46,338 nucleotides of DNA, taken from contig JASBTR010000162.1 of the NCBI GenBank assembly GCA_030148325.1, positions 1 to 46,338 on the forward strand. The letters run 5' to 3'. Numbering within the stretch: the first letter of the stretch is position 1; each line of letters begins with the position of its first letter. This stretch comes from Gammaproteobacteria bacterium. Its GTDB lineage: Bacteria > Pseudomonadota > Gammaproteobacteria > UBA6429 > Thiohalophilaceae. Both the position numbers and the translations under genes were made by a program. The notes beneath the pieces are model-generated. The model saw nothing but the letters and a program-made list of their open reading frames with translations. It searched no databases and was not told the DNA's origin. Shown piece after piece: positions 18,202-27,870 of this stretch.

Positions 18202-18960
18202 CTACACGATTTTATAACGAATAGCTTTAGCCACCGCCTGTGAGCGGTTTGCCACATTGAGCTTTTGGTAAATATTATTCAGGTGAAATTTTACTGTTCG
18301 CTCAGATATTGAAAGAATGACACCAATTTCCCAGGCGGTCTTACCTTCATAGGACCACTTTAGCGTTTCCCTCTCTCTTAGCGTAAAATTTGGAAGATCT
18401 TTCGGTATCTGCTCGGTTTTACCTAGCCTGCCAATTGCCTCATGCAAGTGCGGCACTATATATGCAGCTATATCAAGATACTCTTTACCTGCTTTATAGC
18501 CGGCTGTTTCAAGCGACATGATGGTATCAACATTTTCTCCAATAGAGGCGTTACGTGAACAGGATATACCCGCTTTCATACCGTAATCTTCTGCTAATCC
18601 GATAAACTCCTTCATCTCACTGGTCAATTCGACATCATGGTACGCTGTCTCCCATTTAAACGGTTCCACTGTTTGGGTGCTCATCAGGGCAACAGGATCA
18701 ACCTGGCCAAAATTATTTTCACTATAGCTTTGCACCCATTTCAGTGGATAACTGTGATTGATACTTTCATCAATGTTTAGTACTACACTTTCTCTATCCT
18801 TCCGGCAAAGAATAGCGCTATTAAATGGAATTACCTCATTCAACGAATCAATAATTCTCAGAATATCCTCATGACTTCTGGCATACAAACAGTCATGCAT
18901 AATTCCCATGAGTTTTTTCAGATCATTATTCTCGAGGTTTAGTTCAAGCATCTTGGCCAC
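18202..18960 (-). CDS. LuxR-family quorum-sensing regulator without a LuxI
   Basis: A 252-residue regulator with an N-terminal autoinducer-binding domain (about 20-175) and a C-terminal LuxR helix-turn-helix (about 188-250; LRERETLKWSYEGKTAWEIG then ISERTVKFHLNNIYQKL). The six residues conserved in acyl-homoserine-lactone receptors are all present with TraR spacing: W75, Y79, D88, P89, W103 and G131. No luxI-type synthase gene is visible in the window, so it is a LuxR solo that may sense AHLs made elsewhere or by other species. The longest frame starts with GTG at 18960; ATG at 18951 is an equally good candidate. It is convergent with egtD. Confidence 0.92.
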   Translation of the reverse strand: MAKMLELNLENNDLKKLMGIMHDCLYARSHEDILRIIDSLNEVIPFNSAILCRKDRESVVLNIDESINHSYPLKWVQSYSENNFGQVDPVALMSTQTVEPFKWETAYHDVELTSEMKEFIGLAEDYGMKAGISCSRNASIGENVDTIMSLETAGYKAGKEYLDIAAYIVPHLHEAIGRLGKTEQIPKDLPNFTLRERETLKWSYEGKTAWEIGVILSISERTVKFHLNNIYQKLNVANRSQAVAKAIRYKIV

Positions 18961-19302
18961 AATTGAGTGTTAAATATCCATTTCTGTATTTTTCATTTTT
19001 TTCAGTATAGTCACTATTCAAGTTATGGCATAGGGAAAATAATAAATAACCGTCGCGCTATGGTTTTTTCCGGAAAGCTGATATCCATAGTTATCGGTGT
19101 ATGGCAAATTTCCACTCCGGGCCAGAGAAACTCTGATTAATTTCGCCGTTCACAGTAAATCCGTCAAATCATGAACTATAACCATTTAAAAATCATGGTG
19201 TTACCGGCGATTCATGTAAGCTTTGCAGAGTGAGTGACTGGTATTTCAATCATTGTTAACCTGTGTTTGGTTTTGCACCACTCAGAGCAGGCTGTGTTTA
19301 TC
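18961..19302. other. Intergenic region with a repeat remnant
   Basis: No gene is visible in these 342 bases. ACTCTGATTAATTTCGCCGT (19130-19149) resembles the inner arm of the nested palindrome at 29248-29267 and looks like a solitary remnant of that family. A short CTATGG/CCATAG inverted repeat lies at about 19059-19090. No convincing lux box was found upstream of the LuxR gene. Confidence 0.4.
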
Positions 19303-21348
19303 TTATTCTTTGTTGGCATTAATTAGATGACAACGTACCTCATATTCCTCATCTACAAGGGAAACAGGCGGGTAGGTTTTTCGACACATATCCATCACCT
19401 GTGGACAACGGGGATGAAAATGACAACCCTGTGGTGGGTAAATCGGTGATGGCAGTTCACCCTCAAGCCGGGTCACTTCGCGTTGCCGATCAGTGTCGTG
19501 ATCGATCACGGGCACGGCGGAGAGCAGGGCTTGTGTGTAGGGATGTTTTGCCGAGCTCAGCACTTTTTCGGCCGGGCCTTTTTCGACGATGCGACCGAGA
19601 TACATGACTGCGATCTCATGCGCGAGGTATTCGATCACGGAAATATTATGTGTGATAAACAGATAACTGATCCCCAGTTCTGCCTGTAATGTCTTTAACA
19701 GGTTCAGGGTCTGCGCCTGCACTGAAACATCCAGTGCGCTGGTGGGCTCATCACAAACGATCACGTCCGGCTTTACCGCCAGCGCGCGGGCGATGCTGAT
19801 GCGTTGACGTTGACCGCCGGAAAACTCATGTGGATAACGGTACTTTGCATCACGCGGCATGCCTACCTGTTGCAACAGTTTATCGATCATCGCCTCACGC
19901 TGTTGATAGCTGCTCACGATGTGCTGGGCGCGCATGCCTTCCTGTAAAATCTCCCCCACCATCATACGCGGGTTCAATGATGAGAACGGATCCTGAAAAA
20001 TGATCTGGAAGTGCGCCCGCAGGCGACGCAGGGACTTGCCCTTAAGCGTTGTCAGTTCCTGCTTCTGCAGTTGCACCGAGCCATGGCTAGGACGAATCAA
20101 TTGCAACAACGCCTTGCCGGCGGTGGTCTTACCGCAACCCGACTCACCGACCAGCGCCAGTGTCTGCCCCTGATGTAAATTCAGATCGATACCATCCACC
20201 GCATAGACATGGCCAACTATACGTTTGAACAGGCCCTTGCGAATGGGAAAATGCACCTTGAGATCACGGGCCTGCATGATGAGGGGCTGTGCCGCCCTGT
20301 TTTCGGTGATGATCGATTCGCGGCTGGAGGAAAATACACTTTCATCGACCGATGACCGGCGGGCATATAAATGACAACGCACTCGATGGCCGTCGGCCAG
20401 TGTGTGCCAATCCGGTATTTCATTCTCACAGGGCGCATGCGCCTGCTCACAACGTTCGACAAACCGGCAGGCTGTAAACACCGTATCCAGCAGTGGTACA
20501 TTGCCGCGAATAGTTTCAAGCTGAGTGTCACGCTTGTGCATGTTTGGCAGGGCAGCGAACAGTTTACGTGAATAAGGATGGGCTGAGGCTGAAAAAAACT
20601 GTTCCTGGGTCGCCTGTTCGATGATTTGCCCGGCATACATTACCGCCAGCCTGTCCACCCGATCCGCAACAATTCCCAGATCATGGGTGATCAGCAGGAT
20701 GGCCATACCGGTCTGTTGCTGGATATCCCTGAGTAGATCCAGCACCTGCGCCTGAATGGTCACATCCAGCGCCGTGGTTGGCTCATCCGCAATCAGTAGA
20801 TCAGGTTTGGCCGCAAGCGCGATGGCGATCATCACCCGCTGCTTCATGCCGCCGGACAACTGGTGCGGATAGTCATTCAGCCTGCGTCCCGGATCGGGAA
20901 TACCTACCGCCGCCAGGGTGCTTACCACCTCTGCGCGGATCTTTTTCTGGTTTCCATCCGCCTGCAGCTGCAGACGCAACACCTCAGCAATCTGTTCGCC
21001 GATAGTCAGCACCGGATTAAGTGAGGTCATGGGTTCCTGAAAAATCATCGCTATGCGCTGTCCGCGTATGCTGCGCATCTGCTGTTCTGAATAGTGCAAC
21101 AGATCTTGCCCCTGAAAGAGGACGCTACCGGAGACGATGCGTCCAGCCGGCGATGGCACCAGTTGCATCAGCGACAGGGCGGTCATGGACTTGCCACAAC
21201 CGGACTCGCCCAGCAGGGCAAAGGTCTCACCCTTGCGGATTTCGAAACTGATCTCATCGACCACACGGAAGGGCTGTTCGGGGCTGCCAAACCAGGTGCT
21301 CAGACCTTTTACTTCAAGCAGGCTATTCGCGTTTTTATCAGGCATCAT
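19303..21348 (-). CDS. Double ATPase of an oligopeptide ABC importer (YejF type)
   Basis: A 681-residue protein with two complete nucleotide-binding domains. The first has Walker [12 protein letters not shown], signature LSGGMKQR and Walker [13 protein letters not shown]. The second has [19 protein letters not shown] and [12 protein letters not shown]. Each is followed by the oligopeptide-ABC C-terminal extension, the last with the cysteine-rich [14 protein letters not shown]. It powers the two permeases encoded upstream. The open frame extends to 21462, but I place the start at the ATG at 21348: it overlaps the permease stop as ATGA and has AGGGGC in front. The extra 38 codons would lie inside the permease gene. 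Confidence 0.94.
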   Translation of the reverse strand: MMPDKNANSLLEVKGLSTWFGSPEQPFRVVDEISFEIRKGETFALLGESGCGKSMTALSLMQLVPSPAGRIVSGSVLFQGQDLLHYSEQQMRSIRGQRIAMIFQEPMTSLNPVLTIGEQIAEVLRLQLQADGNQKKIRAEVVSTLAAVGIPDPGRRLNDYPHQLSGGMKQRVMIAIALAAKPDLLIADEPTTALDVTIQAQVLDLLRDIQQQTGMAILLITHDLGIVADRVDRLAVMYAGQIIEQATQEQFFSASAHPYSRKLFAALPNMHKRDTQLETIRGNVPLLDTVFTACRFVERCEQAHAPCENEIPDWHTLADGHRVRCHLYARRSSVDESVFSSSRESIITENRAAQPLIMQARDLKVHFPIRKGLFKRIVGHVYAVDGIDLNLHQGQTLALVGESGCGKTTAGKALLQLIRPSHGSVQLQKQELTTLKGKSLRRLRAHFQIIFQDPFSSLNPRMMVGEILQEGMRAQHIVSSYQQREAMIDKLLQQVGMPRDAKYRYPHEFSGGQRQRISIARALAVKPDVIVCDEPTSALDVSVQAQTLNLLKTLQAELGISYLFITHNISVIEYLAHEIAVMYLGRIVEKGPAEKVLSSAKHPYTQALLSAVPVIDHDTDRQREVTRLEGELPSPIYPPQGCHFHPRCPQVMDMCRKTYPPVSLVDEEYEVRCHLINANKE

Positions 21349-22856
21349 GCTTTGCCCCTCATGCTCAGACGCGGATCGAAGGCATCCCGCACCGCATCGG
21401 AAAACAGGTTGGCCGCCAGCACCAGAGTAAACATAAAGACAAAGGCAGCCACCAGCGACCACCAGACGATGGGCTCGCGCGCCAGCTCCAGCCGCGCGCC
21501 GTTGATCATGTTACCCCAGCTAATGGTGGAAGGATCCACCCCAACCCCGACATAGGACAGCACCGCCTCGGCCAGCACCAGTCCGCTGAAATCCAGCACC
21601 ACCATGATCAGGACAATGTGCAGCACATTGGGTAACAGATGACGTCCGATAATAGTAAAATGACCGACGCCAAAGGCGGTCGCCGCCTGAATATAATCCA
21701 TTTCCCGAAGCTTGAGGGTTTCCCCTCGCAGCAACCGACAGAGTCCGGTCCAGCTGGTAATACCCAGGACCACACACAACGCCAGCAGTTTCAAATCGGC
21801 CTGATCCCGCACCGATTCAAACAGCTCGGGATGATTGGCCATGTACACCTGTATCGATAGCACCGCCGCCGCAATCAGTAATATGCCCGGCACCGAACTA
21901 AGCGTGGTATAGATATACTGAATCAGATCATCCACCCAGCCCCGGAAGTAACCGGCCATGATGCCAAGCAAAATTGCAAAGGGCAGCATGATCATCGTAG
22001 TCAGGGTGCCGATCACCAGACCGGTGCGAATGCTTTTCAGAGCCAGATACAGTACGTCCTGACCAACCTTGTCGGTGCCAAATACGTGGTAGAAAAAACT
22101 CAGCTTCCAGATGACCGATGACAAAAGAATAAGCACCGCCAGGGTTAACAGGGCCACACGCAGGCCAGCCATCGACTCATTATGCTGGCAGTGACGCCAT
22201 GCATGTTTTAACGACGATAACCGACGTCGGGCCAGATAAGCCAGCGTCACTAACATAAACACAGAAAAAATGATCAGTCCCTGCCCTGCACCGAGCAGCG
22301 CTTTGAATAAAATATCCTGACCGCGCTGGTCCGCCGGATCCTGCAGATGCGCCGCACCATATTTTAGCCTGGGATAATCTCGATACTGGCTGCCATCACT
22401 GGCGCTCAGCGTTTCCCTGGCATAAAGCTGGTATGCAAACGGCGCTGAATAGGTTTTCTCCGTCCGCTCGCGTAAATGCGACAGCATCGCATCGAGGACG
22501 CTGAACACCTCAACCGAATACAGTTTCTCGCCATTGTGCGCGTTCTCCCCCTGCAGGGGCTGGCGATAGTGAATGGAATCCAGTAAACCGATGCACACAT
22601 AGGCGCAGAGAATGACAACCGCGACCAGCGCCCGGCGATTGTTCAGTACATGCCGCCAGGGCAGGCGCAGGTGCGGCTTATGGCGGATATAGGCCGTCAG
22701 AAAAATTACCGCCACGACCAGTAGATAAATAAAGCGATCGGTCCAGAGCACCACCGGTTTCACCCCCAGCAGGCCCGGCAGCAGTATAAGCAGCGCCGTC
22801 ATGCCGCTGACCAGAAGCAACGGAAGAAACCAGAACTTTTTCATTATCACCGGCAT
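21345..22856 (-). CDS. Oligopeptide ABC importer permease (YejE/DppC type), enlarged
   Basis: A 503-residue inner-membrane permease. The C-terminal half is a normal DppC/YejE domain: GTDKVGQDVLYLALKS (260-275), the ATP-binding-protein contact (EAA) loop QAATAFGVGHFTIIGRHLLP (about 387-406), and AEAVLSYVGVGV. E. coli YejE is about 340 residues, so this one has roughly 160 extra at the N-terminus: extra spans, a hydrophilic segment (about 93-175), and an upstream look-alike of the entry motif, DQRGQDILFKALLGAG (176-191). That may be an internal duplication. It begins two bases after the first permease and overlaps the ATPase gene by ATGA. Confidence 0.92.
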   Translation of the reverse strand: MPVIMKKFWFLPLLLVSGMTALLILLPGLLGVKPVVLWTDRFIYLLVVAVIFLTAYIRHKPHLRLPWRHVLNNRRALVAVVILCAYVCIGLLDSIHYRQPLQGENAHNGEKLYSVEVFSVLDAMLSHLRERTEKTYSAPFAYQLYARETLSASDGSQYRDYPRLKYGAAHLQDPADQRGQDILFKALLGAGQGLIIFSVFMLVTLAYLARRRLSSLKHAWRHCQHNESMAGLRVALLTLAVLILLSSVIWKLSFFYHVFGTDKVGQDVLYLALKSIRTGLVIGTLTTMIMLPFAILLGIMAGYFRGWVDDLIQYIYTTLSSVPGILLIAAAVLSIQVYMANHPELFESVRDQADLKLLALCVVLGITSWTGLCRLLRGETLKLREMDYIQAATAFGVGHFTIIGRHLLPNVLHIVLIMVVLDFSGLVLAEAVLSYVGVGVDPSTISWGNMINGARLELAREPIVWWSLVAAFVFMFTLVLAANLFSDAVRDAFDPRLSMRGKA

Positions 22857-22858
22857 CC

Positions 22859-23836
22859 TCAGTCCAGCCTGATCCGGGGATCGACCAGGGTGTAGGAAAT
22901 ATCCGTCAGGATCAGGCCGAAGATATACAACACGGAACCGAGGAATACCATCGCGCGAACAATCGCAAAATCCTGACTGCGGATGGCATCGATGGTGTAA
23001 CTACCCAGACCGGGAATGCCGAAGAAAGATTCGATCAGCAGGCTGCCCATGAACAGGGTGGGAATAACCACTACCGCACCGGTGAGGATCGGAATCATCG
23101 CGTTTTTCAATACATGTCGGAACAGGACAGCCAGTTCAGACAGTCCCTTGGCGCGTGCGGTGCGCACATAATCGCGGTTAATCTCTTCAAGAAAAATAGT
23201 CCGGTACCAGCGCGAGCCGGCCCCGACTCCGCCGAGGATGCCGATAATCACCGGCAGGATCAGAAATTTGATCGCGCTCAGGCCCGTGTCATAACCGGAA
23301 ATGGGTACCAGGTGCAGCAGCTTGCCGATCAGGAACTGGCCACCAATAATATAGAACAGGGCGGAAATAGACATCAGCACCACGCACAGCACTACACCCC
23401 AGATATCGATATAGGTGGCGCGGAAAAAAGCCAGCAGCATGGCAAAAGTAATGTTAACAAGAATACCTACAACAAAGATCGGCACGGCAATCGCAAGACT
23501 CGGCCACATGCGCTGACTGATGTCAAAGCCAATATCGCGACCGTCATCCGCGCTGCCAAACTCGAATGCAAACAGGCTCACAGACTTGTCGAAAAAAATA
23601 GTATCGGTAAGCGCGCTCAGTCCATCGGCACTGGCATTATAGAGCAGCGGCTTGTCATAACCGCGTTCCTGCTTCCACTTTTCAATGGCTTCTACGGTTA
23701 CCCGCTTCACCCCCAGATGCATGCGCGCCATGTCTTCAGGACTGTTGACCAGAAAGAACAGCGAGAAAGTCAGCAAATTCACGCCGATCAAAATCGGGAT
23801 AGCGTAGAGGATACGGCGAACAATGTAGGCAAACAT
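22859..23836 (-). CDS. Oligopeptide ABC importer permease (YejB/DppB type)
   Basis: A 325-residue inner-membrane protein. It has the DppB-family opening MFAYIVRRILYAIPILIGVN, a periplasmic stretch between the first two spans, and the EAA loop VRTARAKGLSELAVLFRHVL (about 224-243). It ends in SYTLVDPRIRL, typical of the family. Its start overlaps the stop of the binding-protein gene (TGATG) and the next permease follows after two bases, so the operon is translationally coupled. Confidence 0.93.
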   Translation of the reverse strand: MFAYIVRRILYAIPILIGVNLLTFSLFFLVNSPEDMARMHLGVKRVTVEAIEKWKQERGYDKPLLYNASADGLSALTDTIFFDKSVSLFAFEFGSADDGRDIGFDISQRMWPSLAIAVPIFVVGILVNITFAMLLAFFRATYIDIWGVVLCVVLMSISALFYIIGGQFLIGKLLHLVPISGYDTGLSAIKFLILPVIIGILGGVGAGSRWYRTIFLEEINRDYVRTARAKGLSELAVLFRHVLKNAMIPILTGAVVVIPTLFMGSLLIESFFGIPGLGSYTIDAIRSQDFAIVRAMVFLGSVLYIFGLILTDISYTLVDPRIRLD

Positions 23837-26142
23837 CAGCGCGCACTCCTTGAACGAACAAGCGCAGGCTGACGTTCCTTACGCCGATAAACCACGATAG
23901 CGGGGATCAGGCTGACCACCAGCACCAATAGCAACAGCGCAAGCGGCCAGACGATGGGCCGGTTCCACTCGGTTCTTTTCTGTTCGCGCATAAGCGGATC
24001 AATACGCCGATACATCATGGTATTGTGCGCCATCAGGTTGGGCTTGGCATTGTGATACCAGCTGTGATGCAGGACAAACTGTTTCGGATAAAAGCCCCAT
24101 ATCCACGGTCCGTCACGGCGCACGATCTCAACCATCCGTTTAATCAGTGCCAGGCGTTCAGGTGTGTTGTCCATGGTCTTCATTTTTTCAAACAGGCGAT
24201 CGAACTCCGCATTGGCGTAGTTCGCTGCATTCTCACCGTGATATTTCGCCTTGCCGTTGGGCCCGTATAGCAGAAACAGAAAATTTTCAGGATCAGGATA
24301 ATCCGCATTCCAGCCCCACATGAACAGTTGCGCATTGCCCTTGCGCATTTTTTCCTGGAAGCGGTTGTAATCGGTATTGCGCACCACCAGTTCCAGATCG
24401 ATCTTTTTCAGCTGCTTGCGCAGCCAGTCAAAATGCGCCTTGTCTTCCGGCCCGCCGCCGGTAATATCCAGATGAATCAGCAGGGGCTTGCCGCTACTCG
24501 CATCCCGCCCGCCCGGATAGCCGGCGCGCGCCAGCAAGGCCCGGGCCTCATCAATAGACTTACGCCGCGGGCGTCCGTTCACCCAGTCATAGACATAGGG
24601 ATCAATCCCCTCCTTGCCCTCGACATAACCAAAGATGCCCGGTGGAATAACACCCTGCGCCGGCATTCCCCGGCCATTGGCAAAAATGGAAATAAACTCT
24701 TCATAATCCACCGCAATGGCAATGGCCCGGCGCAACAGACGCGCACGTTCGGAATCCCCGCCGACGACCGGATCCAGCATATTAAATCCCATGTAGGAAA
24801 TTGAGGTCTGCACATTGGTCAGCAGTTTGATTCCCTTGGCCTGCATCAGTGGCGTCAGCTCGGCCTCGCCCTGATTGCTGAACTGGATAGCCTGATCAAA
24901 ACTGTCAGAGCTCACACCCGAGACATCATAATAGCCCTGCAGAAATTTGTTCCAGTAGGGAATGTTTTCCTTCTCCAGGTTGTAGACCACCCTGTCGATA
25001 AACGGCAGACGTTTACCGGCATCCACCAGCCAGCCTTTTTCCCTGTCCCCTGCCTCACCTTCAGAAGGGTAAAACTGTTTATGGAAGTTGGGATTGCGCT
25101 CCAGCACCATGCGCAGGTTGGGATCGTTGACTGTGAGCATATAGGCGCCGGTTCCCACCGGATACCAGTCGAGACTGATATTGCGTTCCTTCATGCCCGC
25201 CTGTGAATAAAACTGGTCGGCCTCCCAGGGCATGGGCGCAAAAAACGGCATCGCCAGCCAGTACAGCAACTGGGGGTAACGGCCCCTGACCTTGATACGG
25301 TAGGTGTAGCGATCCACAACCTCCGCGCCTGCCAACGGGTAATCACGCAAATCCAGAAATACCTCGGCATCGGATTCTGCGGCCTGTTGTTTCCATGCCT
25401 GCGCCAGCGTGGCAGCATAGTCCGTCAGGCCAACAATGTATTCATTCATCAGGCCCTGTATGGGAGAACTCAGACGCGGATGCGCCAGGCGCTTGATCTG
25501 GTAGACATAATCTTCAGCCACCAGTTCACGACTGCCCTGATAAGGAAAATCTGCCAGCCGGTGCACCTTTTCCAGATCCTTTTCCTGCAGCGACAGATAA
25601 CGCGGCCGTCCCTGCGCATCAAGGGCAAAAGCCGGGTGCGGCTGGTAACGAATGCCGGGACGAATGCGTATCTCATACACGCTCCAGGCGACCCTGGCAT
25701 CATCATCAGCGGCAATTTCCTCGCCTGCCGCATTATAGTAACGGGGATGGGGGATCTGCTCGGCGGTCAGGGGCGCCAGTTCATAAGGGCGTTTAAGATA
25801 ATGGTATTGCAGCGGTGGCTCATAAATCTGGCCGATGAAGGCATACTCGTTGGAACTGTAGGAACGGATGGGGTCGAGATGTTTCGGCCGTTCGGAAAAG
25901 GAGGAATAAAGAATATTCCTGCCACTGTCACTGCTGGGATAGGGATTGTTCCAGGCGGCCTGGCTTGCCTGTATTAGCAGAGCCGCCAGGAGAACGGATA
26001 AGAGCACTGGCAGCAGCGGACTACGATATAGCGAGGCAAACAGCGAAAAAACTGTCCTGCATCGATATGCAACCAACCCCGCACCTTTTAATGCCGACAA
26101 TATTGTTCTCTCTTCAGGTTCCAGCTGTAAACCAATTAGCAA
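23836..26142 (-). CDS. Oligopeptide-binding protein (SBP family 5) with a C-terminal membrane anchor
   Basis: A protein of up to 768 residues, much longer than E. coli YejA (about 600). An N-terminal hydrophobic segment (about 42-60) is followed by a family 5 solute-binding domain (GRNILYSSFSERPKHLDPIR, AIAIAVDYEEF, GWNADYPDPENFLFLLYG). Near the C-terminus a second hydrophobic span (about 730-752) precedes a basic tail. The binding domain would therefore be held to the inner membrane rather than free in the periplasm, which is unusual for a Gram-negative organism. No ATG start exists in frame; TTG codons at 26142, 26100 and 26076 are candidates, with GAAGAGAG before 26100. It is the first gene of the four-gene importer operon. 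Confidence 0.88.
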   Translation of the reverse strand: MLIGLQLEPEERTILSALKGAGLVAYRCRTVFSLFASLYRSPLLPVLLSVLLAALLIQASQAAWNNPYPSSDSGRNILYSSFSERPKHLDPIRSYSSNEYAFIGQIYEPPLQYHYLKRPYELAPLTAEQIPHPRYYNAAGEEIAADDDARVAWSVYEIRIRPGIRYQPHPAFALDAQGRPRYLSLQEKDLEKVHRLADFPYQGSRELVAEDYVYQIKRLAHPRLSSPIQGLMNEYIVGLTDYAATLAQAWKQQAAESDAEVFLDLRDYPLAGAEVVDRYTYRIKVRGRYPQLLYWLAMPFFAPMPWEADQFYSQAGMKERNISLDWYPVGTGAYMLTVNDPNLRMVLERNPNFHKQFYPSEGEAGDREKGWLVDAGKRLPFIDRVVYNLEKENIPYWNKFLQGYYDVSGVSSDSFDQAIQFSNQGEAELTPLMQAKGIKLLTNVQTSISYMGFNMLDPVVGGDSERARLLRRAIAIAVDYEEFISIFANGRGMPAQGVIPPGIFGYVEGKEGIDPYVYDWVNGRPRRKSIDEARALLARAGYPGGRDASSGKPLLIHLDITGGGPEDKAHFDWLRKQLKKIDLELVVRNTDYNRFQEKMRKGNAQLFMWGWNADYPDPENFLFLLYGPNGKAKYHGENAANYANAEFDRLFEKMKTMDNTPERLALIKRMVEIVRRDGPWIWGFYPKQFVLHHSWYHNAKPNLMAHNTMMYRRIDPLMREQKRTEWNRPIVWPLALLLLVLVVSLIPAIVVYRRKERQPALVRSRSAR

Positions 26143-26147
26143 GTGTT

Positions 26148-26300
26148 CATACGTAGGTACTTAAGCGTGTGAACAATTGTAGGTACGGCTTTAGCCGTAC
26201 AAAATACTCAATTATGCGCCACACTCTACGTTATTTAACCGCTGCTGTTCGCCTGAAGGCGAACCTACAGGTGAATAAATTCCTTAAGTACCTACGTATG
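26148..26300. repeat. BIME-like element: two inverted REP hairpins inside 18-bp arms
   Basis: The outer arms are perfect inverted repeats of 18 bases (26148-26165 and 26283-26300; CATACGTAGGTACTTAAG). Inside are two hairpins facing each other. One is GTACGGCT-TT-AGCCGTAC (26183-26200), preceded by TGTAG. The other is GTTCGCCT-GA-AGGCGAAC (26247-26264), followed by CTACA. They look like paired REP units. The element sits between the divergent importer operon and fabI, and its left arm touches the 5' end of the importer's first frame. No gene is seen in the rest of 26143-26525. Confidence 0.85.
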
Positions 26301-26443
26301 AGCAAGTGTTAATTATGGTCATAGTAGCTTCATTTATTTACTCAGTTTATTATAATCAGAAGCCGAAGGAAAAGCCCCTGACAGGTAGCCACTTAATAGC
26401 TTTTCGGCTCAGCTCTTTTCCCGGCAGCGGATTTCCGGTATGG

Positions 26444-26472
26444 TAGACAAATTACGCGGTGCTGTGTATGCA
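26444..26472 (+). promoter_or_regulatory. Possible fabI promoter
   Basis: TAGACA (26444-26449) and TATGCA (26467-26472) are 17 bases apart, with TGTG directly before the -10 hexamer. The fabI start lies about 53 bases further on. Both boxes are imperfect, so support is weak. Confidence 0.3.
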
Positions 26473-26525
26473 TAATTTCATCGGCACGCTATCAATATTA
26501 AAATCATAATTAAAGGGTAAACAAG

Positions 26526-27317
26526 ATGGGTTTTCTTCAAGGTAAACGTGCTCTGATCGTCGGACTGGCCAGCAACCGTTCTATCGCCTGGGGCATCGCT
26601 CAGGCCATGCACCGCGAAGGCGCTGAACTGGCCTTCACCTATCAGAACGATAAACTCGAAGGACGCGTGGCCAAAATGGCCGCCGAGCTGGACTCTGAAA
26701 TCATCGTACCCTGCGACGTCAGCAGTGATGAAGAAATCGACACCGTGTTCGATAAACTGGATAATTACTGGGACGGACTGGATATCATCATTCATTCTGT
26801 TGCCTTTGCCCCACGCGCCGAGCTTGAAGGCGATTATCTCGACAGCGTCACCCGTGAAGGCTTCCGCGCCGCACATGAGATCAGCTCCTACAGTTTTGCC
26901 GCCCTGGCCAAATCCGGCATCCGCATGATGGAAGGCCGTGATGGCTCGCTGCTGACCCTGAGTTACCTGGGCGCCCAGCGTGCCATGCCCAACTATAATG
27001 TCATGGGTCTGGCCAAGGCCAGCCTGGAGGCCAATGTGCGCTATATGTCGCAGAGTCTTGGCCCGGATGGTATCCGTGTCAACGCCATCTCCGCCGGTCC
27101 GATCAAAACCCTTGCCGCTGCCGGTATCAATAATTTCCGCAAGATGCTCAAGGAAGTGGAAAACACCGCCCCGCTGCGCCGCAATGTCACCATCGAAGAT
27201 GTCGGCAATGCCGCCGCCTTCCTCAGCTCCGACCTGGCTGGTGGGATTACCGGCGAGATCATGTATGTGGATTCCGGCTACAACACCATCGGCATGCGCC
27301 CGCTTGAATTTGAATAG
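26526..27317 (+). CDS. fabI: Enoyl-[acyl-carrier-protein] reductase (NADH)
   Basis: A 263-residue cytoplasmic enzyme that reduces enoyl-ACP in the last step of each fatty-acid elongation cycle. It has the atypical SDR opening [20 protein letters not shown], the catalytic set Y147, Y157 and K164 ([19 protein letters not shown]), and [13 protein letters not shown]. Position 93 is alanine (HSVAFAP) where E. coli has glycine. A-containing versions occur in other FabI proteins, so no triclosan resistance is inferred. AAGGG lies about nine bases upstream of the ATG. It is divergent from the importer operon and convergent with the GtrA gene, 21 bases away. Confidence 0.97.
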   Translation: MGFLQGKRALIVGLASNRSIAWGIAQAMHREGAELAFTYQNDKLEGRVAKMAAELDSEIIVPCDVSSDEEIDTVFDKLDNYWDGLDIIIHSVAFAPRAELEGDYLDSVTREGFRAAHEISSYSFAALAKSGIRMMEGRDGSLLTLSYLGAQRAMPNYNVMGLAKASLEANVRYMSQSLGPDGIRVNAISAGPIKTLAAAGINNFRKMLKEVENTAPLRRNVTIEDVGNAAAFLSSDLAGGITGEIMYVDSGYNTIGMRPLEFE

Positions 27318-27338
27318 ACCCGACAGGTAGGGACTGAG

Positions 27339-27740
27339 TCAGGATTTTCTGGCAAACGTAAAATGCTTGTGCCCCAGATAACTGGTGATTACTGGCACTG
27401 ACAGGCCGATGAAATGGGCCACCTCCTCCGGGTGAAACTCAAAGGCCAGCCAGGGGAAAAGGTATTCTGCCAGACCGACACTGATCAGCCACACCTGGAT
27501 CACGGCGGCAAGGTTGATCAGGGTAAAATGAAAAAATTCCGCATGCGCCTGTTTGCCGCTGGGTTTAAACACCAGAAATTTCGACAGCAGGTAGGCAGTA
27601 ATCATCCCCACTCCGTAAGCCGCAACCACGGCTGTGCTAAACCCCACCCACTGACTGAAAGCAATCCGGCTGAAGAAATTCACGGCTGCCGCGAAACCAC
27701 CGACCAGCACAAACTGAGTAAATTCTTTTTTGTTTTTCAC
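27339..27740 (-). CDS. GtrA-like membrane protein
   Basis: A 133-residue protein with four predicted spans, starting with GTG. FVLVGGFAAAVNFFSRIAF, AYLLSKFLVF and GHKHFTFARKS match the GtrA family. These small proteins are associated with moving or binding polyprenyl-phosphate-linked sugars; mycobacterial Rv3789 belongs to it and acts with the arabinose-lipid pathway. It lies at the end of the cluster 27.3-34.0 kb, where the DprE1- and DprE2-like enzymes would make such a lipid. That context supports a role in handling the lipid-linked pentose (inference). Confidence 0.88.
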   Translation of the reverse strand: MKNKKEFTQFVLVGGFAAAVNFFSRIAFSQWVGFSTAVVAAYGVGMITAYLLSKFLVFKPSGKQAHAEFFHFTLINLAAVIQVWLISVGLAEYLFPWLAFEFHPEEVAHFIGLSVPVITSYLGHKHFTFARKS

Positions 27741-27790
27741 TGATTAAATCCAGTTCGCTGTGTCAATTTGTAATTTTAAATGCGTTATTG

Positions 27791-27870
27791 CCTGGGCTTT
27801 GTTTCACTCAGTCCAACCTGCAGATTCAATACCCTCGTCATCCCCGGGTTTCGCTTTGCTCTACCCAGGC
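27791..27870. repeat. Pair of REP-like units between the GtrA and FAD-protein genes
   Basis: CCTGGGCTTTGTTTCACTCA (27791-27810, continuing to 27817) and CCGGGTTTCGCTTTGCTCTA (27844-27863, continuing to 27869) are related units. Each is an imperfect palindrome of the form GGGTTTCG(C/T)TT...CCCA. They fill most of the 129-base gap between two co-directional genes and could trim or stabilise the transcript. The second unit reaches the stop codon of the FAD protein. Confidence 0.6.

Noticed and set aside
21349-21462. Upstream extension of the double ATPase gene
   Set aside because: Lies inside the permease gene; the ATGA overlap and ribosome binding site support the start at 21348.
26526-27317. 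Triclosan resistance from A93 in FabI
   Set aside because: Alanine at this position also occurs in triclosan-sensitive FabI proteins, so no prediction is justified.
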